Positions 62,210 to 64,000 of a stretch of DNA of 64,000 nt are shown here, one piece after another. The DNA lies in NCBI GenBank assembly GCA_037178625.1, contig CM074140.1, forward strand, positions 1,302,001 to 1,366,000. The letters run 5' to 3'. Position 1 is the first letter of the stretch. The number at the start of each line of letters is the position of its first letter. The translations under genes were made by a program, and so were the position numbers. Below the pieces are notes generated by a model that made no database searches, was not told the origin of the DNA, and saw only the letters and a program-made list of their open reading frames with translations. This DNA is from Skeletonema tropicum (Eukaryota > Bacillariophyta > Thalassiosirophyceae > Thalassiosirales > Thalassiosiraceae).

Positions 62210-64000
62210 ATGAAGGCAGATAATCTGAGCCCTATACTGCTCAATGAGCCATCACTTCCATCATTTGCCTCCCTACGCGAACGAAATCTAAAAACCCTGT
62301 ACGGCGACACAAAAATCAGCGAATACATCAACAATGATAAAAGTCCCAAGGGAAGTGTCGATGAAAAGATTCGACCTCTTGTCAATCTTATCAATCTTCA
62401 TCCAGAATTTGTTACATTGAGTTCATGTTCTGGACGTGTGGCCATGTTTGATCCGGCAGGCTCTTGCTGTGATGATCACCAGCTTGAAGGAGGAGGCAGT
62501 GTGACTAGAGGCGAATCGATAACAGGAGGCGAAAGCGACAACACTTCTACTACACAACAACAACAACAACCAAAAGAGGTGAAGGGTACAGATATCAGTG
62601 GAAAGGGTAGAGGAAAATGGATATTTGTTACTCATGACATACTCCCAGATTTAGGGAAACAAATTATTTCATCTCTAAAACAGGCTGGAGCACAGCGATT
62701 ACAACAAACAACCACTACCATGATGGACGACAACTCTCCCATTACATTCAAACACGAACCACCATTACTTCATATAGCTGCCTCATCACTTGCAGCAGGA
62801 AAGAAATTACTACACCTTGTCAAATCTACATGTGCAATGCGAGAATCTGGACTGGTGGTCACAGATCAACGTGTGACTGTGGAAGTACGGACGACTGGTA
62901 CATTGCTGTGTTTACCTCTCTTAGTACAGTCAGGTTCATTACAGCCCAATGAAGGTTATTTAATGACTTTGGCGGATATGGCCAATCAGCGAATGGAACA
63001 AAATGCGGTATTGCTGGAGAAGTTATTTCGTACAATTCAAAGTGAACTTTTTGAAGAAACAATACACAATCACACTGAAAAAGAAGAAGATGACAACGAG
63101 TTTCACGTTTCATTTGAACCTCTTCCGAGTCTGAATTTGTGGAAATGTGCATCTGTAGCTATTTCGCGACGGAGCCAAAACAACGCAACAAGTAATGATG
63201 TCGACATCCTTGCATTTGGTGGACAGGGAATAGGACCAATAACTACTACCAACAAGGCACCTTCTTGTAAGAGATGGGATGCAATCTTTCGACTATCTAG
63301 AGAAAATGGGACATGGACCAAGAGCTGGGAACATCTATTAATAGCAAGTGAAGTAGACTCAGAAGAAACTACATTGGAAACAAGTGCTGGGTCGTTTGAA
63401 GTAAACCGACACACATTGCTTGGGGCTCGAGAAGGACACACTGCATGTGTCTTGCCACGTATATCCTCTTCTTTCAGCAGTGATGACGGAGTTGTGATCT
63501 TTGGTGGTCGAACAGGAGGACCAACATCGCCATCAAATGATTTGTTCCTCTTTAAACTACAAGATAATGCTGAGGGTGTGATCGGTGCACCAATTGATGT
63601 TCGAGGATCTGCTCCAGTTCCACGTTTTGGTCACTCAATGAATGCCCTGGCACCAAGGAACAGTGATGATATTATTCCTTTACTGGTATTGTCTGGAGGA
63701 TATTCTGGAAAAGCAGCCTTGTCGTGCATTCATATTCTATCACGGTCATTAGACAGCGATACTGGCAAAAGTCATTTCCTTTGGGAACATATAGCTGACA
63801 TGCCGCACCCTAGATGCTATCACACAGCTACGGTACTGCAACTGAATCAGGGCGTTGATGAGCTCTTTGTATTTGGTGGGATGTCTGAACCAGATGATCC
63901 ATTTTCTTCTAGAGGGAAATTCGTATATAAACTGCCAATCCAGAGTAAAGATAGTGCTGCTTCAAACGAGGTTATTATGTCTGAGGAATCTGATCTACCC
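62210..64000 (+). CDS. TYW3-Kelch wybutosine-synthesis protein, 3' end outside window
   Basis: The frame is open from ATG 62210 to the window end (597 codons seen). The N-terminal third is a TYW3-type tRNA methyltransferase domain: 'FVTLSSCSGRVAMFDP' is the family's hallmark (S-S-C-S-G-R), with 'GKWIFVTHD', 'LLHIAASSLAAGKKLLHLV' and 'GFRESG'-like 'CAMRESGLVVTDQRVTVEVR'. A Gln-run insert lies between the hallmark and 'GKWIFVTHD'. From about residue 305 Kelch repeats begin ('ILAFGGQG', 'REGHTACVLP', 'VVIFGGRTGG', 'PRFGHSMNAL', 'LLVLSGGYSG', 'PRCYHTATVL', 'LFVFGGMSEP'). In plants TYW3, Kelch and TYW2 are joined in one protein that makes wybutosine next to the anticodon of tRNA-Phe; a TYW2 domain would be expected beyond the window. 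Confidence 0.9.
   Translation, partial: MKADNLSPILLNEPSLPSFASLRERNLKTLYGDTKISEYINNDKSPKGSVDEKIRPLVNLINLHPEFVTLSSCSGRVAMFDPAGSCCDDHQLEGGGSVTRGESITGGESDNTSTTQQQQQPKEVKGTDISGKGRGKWIFVTHDILPDLGKQIISSLKQAGAQRLQQTTTTMMDDNSPITFKHEPPLLHIAASSLAAGKKLLHLVKSTCAMRESGLVVTDQRVTVEVRTTGTLLCLPLLVQSGSLQPNEGYLMTLADMANQRMEQNAVLLEKLFRTIQSELFEETIHNHTEKEEDDNEFHVSFEPLPSLNLWKCASVAISRRSQNNATSNDVDILAFGGQGIGPITTTNKAPSCKRWDAIFRLSRENGTWTKSWEHLLIASEVDSEETTLETSAGSFEVNRHTLLGAREGHTACVLPRISSSFSSDDGVVIFGGRTGGPTSPSNDLFLFKLQDNAEGVIGAPIDVRGSAPVPRFGHSMNALAPRNSDDIIPLLVLSGGYSGKAALSCIHILSRSLDSDTGKSHFLWEHIADMPHPRCYHTATVLQLNQGVDELFVFGGMSEPDDPFSSRGKFVYKLPIQSKDSAASNEVIMSEESDLP

Noticed and set aside
62182..63441. Minus-strand frames at the window end
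   Set aside because: The plus strand carries one uninterrupted TYW3-Kelch frame over the whole stretch.

Overview
The window reads as nuclear DNA of a photosynthetic stramenopile, most likely a centric diatom (inference). Genes are compact, with none to a few introns, mostly 80-120 bp. A DEAD-box helicase has a diatom-type bipartite plastid presequence (signal peptide ending YS-FVP), another protein carries a twin-arginine lumen signal behind a plastid leader, and there is a cyclin of diatom type. Two runs of exactly 500 N show this is a draft scaffold.

Layout. 1-3.4 kb: 3' part of a PPR-SMR protein gene. 3.5-14.6 kb: a glycolipid-transfer-protein (GLTP) cluster, made of one divergent frameshifted GLTP gene followed by a ~3.1-kb unit present three times (minus, plus, minus). 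The first two units form a giant palindrome centred near 7,823; the second and third meet head-on at an N gap. 14.6-17.6 kb: gene-free, with a ~1.46-kb terminal-inverted-repeat element. 17.6-19.4 kb: an ER-type 2-oxoglutarate dioxygenase. 19.4-21.7 kb: hairpins and a degenerate ~173-bp tandem repeat. 21.7-34.8 kb: a ~13-kb satellite of ~190-bp units (about 66) with nested higher-order repeats and a palindromic site that occurs in two inverted states and one deleted state. 34.8-39.5 kb: zinc-finger remnant, dUTPase, an unrecognised membrane protein whose 3' end abuts a 103-bp inverted duplication, and G/C-rich hairpin repeats. 40-49.4 kb: cyclin, an OB-fold-like protein, plastid DEAD-box helicase, a relative of the TIR element, ribosomal protein eL30 and urease accessory protein UreG. 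49.5-54 kb: decayed copies of one unrecognised gene family flanking a frameshifted GPCR-like gene, then the second gap. 54.8-64 kb: a compact run with an intact GLTP gene, a secretory cyclophilin, an NnrU-family membrane protein, a thylakoid-lumen protein, mitochondrial uL3m, an IAH1-like esterase and the start of a TYW3-Kelch wybutosine-synthesis protein.

The genes do not form one pathway; most are housekeeping functions of nucleus, plastid, mitochondrion and ER. What is unusual is how often hairpin or fold-back DNA changes appear: a gene-sized palindrome with a short inverted repeat at its centre, a 103-bp inverted duplication at a gene end, G/C hairpins whose two arms change length together, and a satellite whose palindromic core flips orientation between otherwise identical copies. 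Assembly artefact remains a real alternative for the 3.1-kb palindrome.
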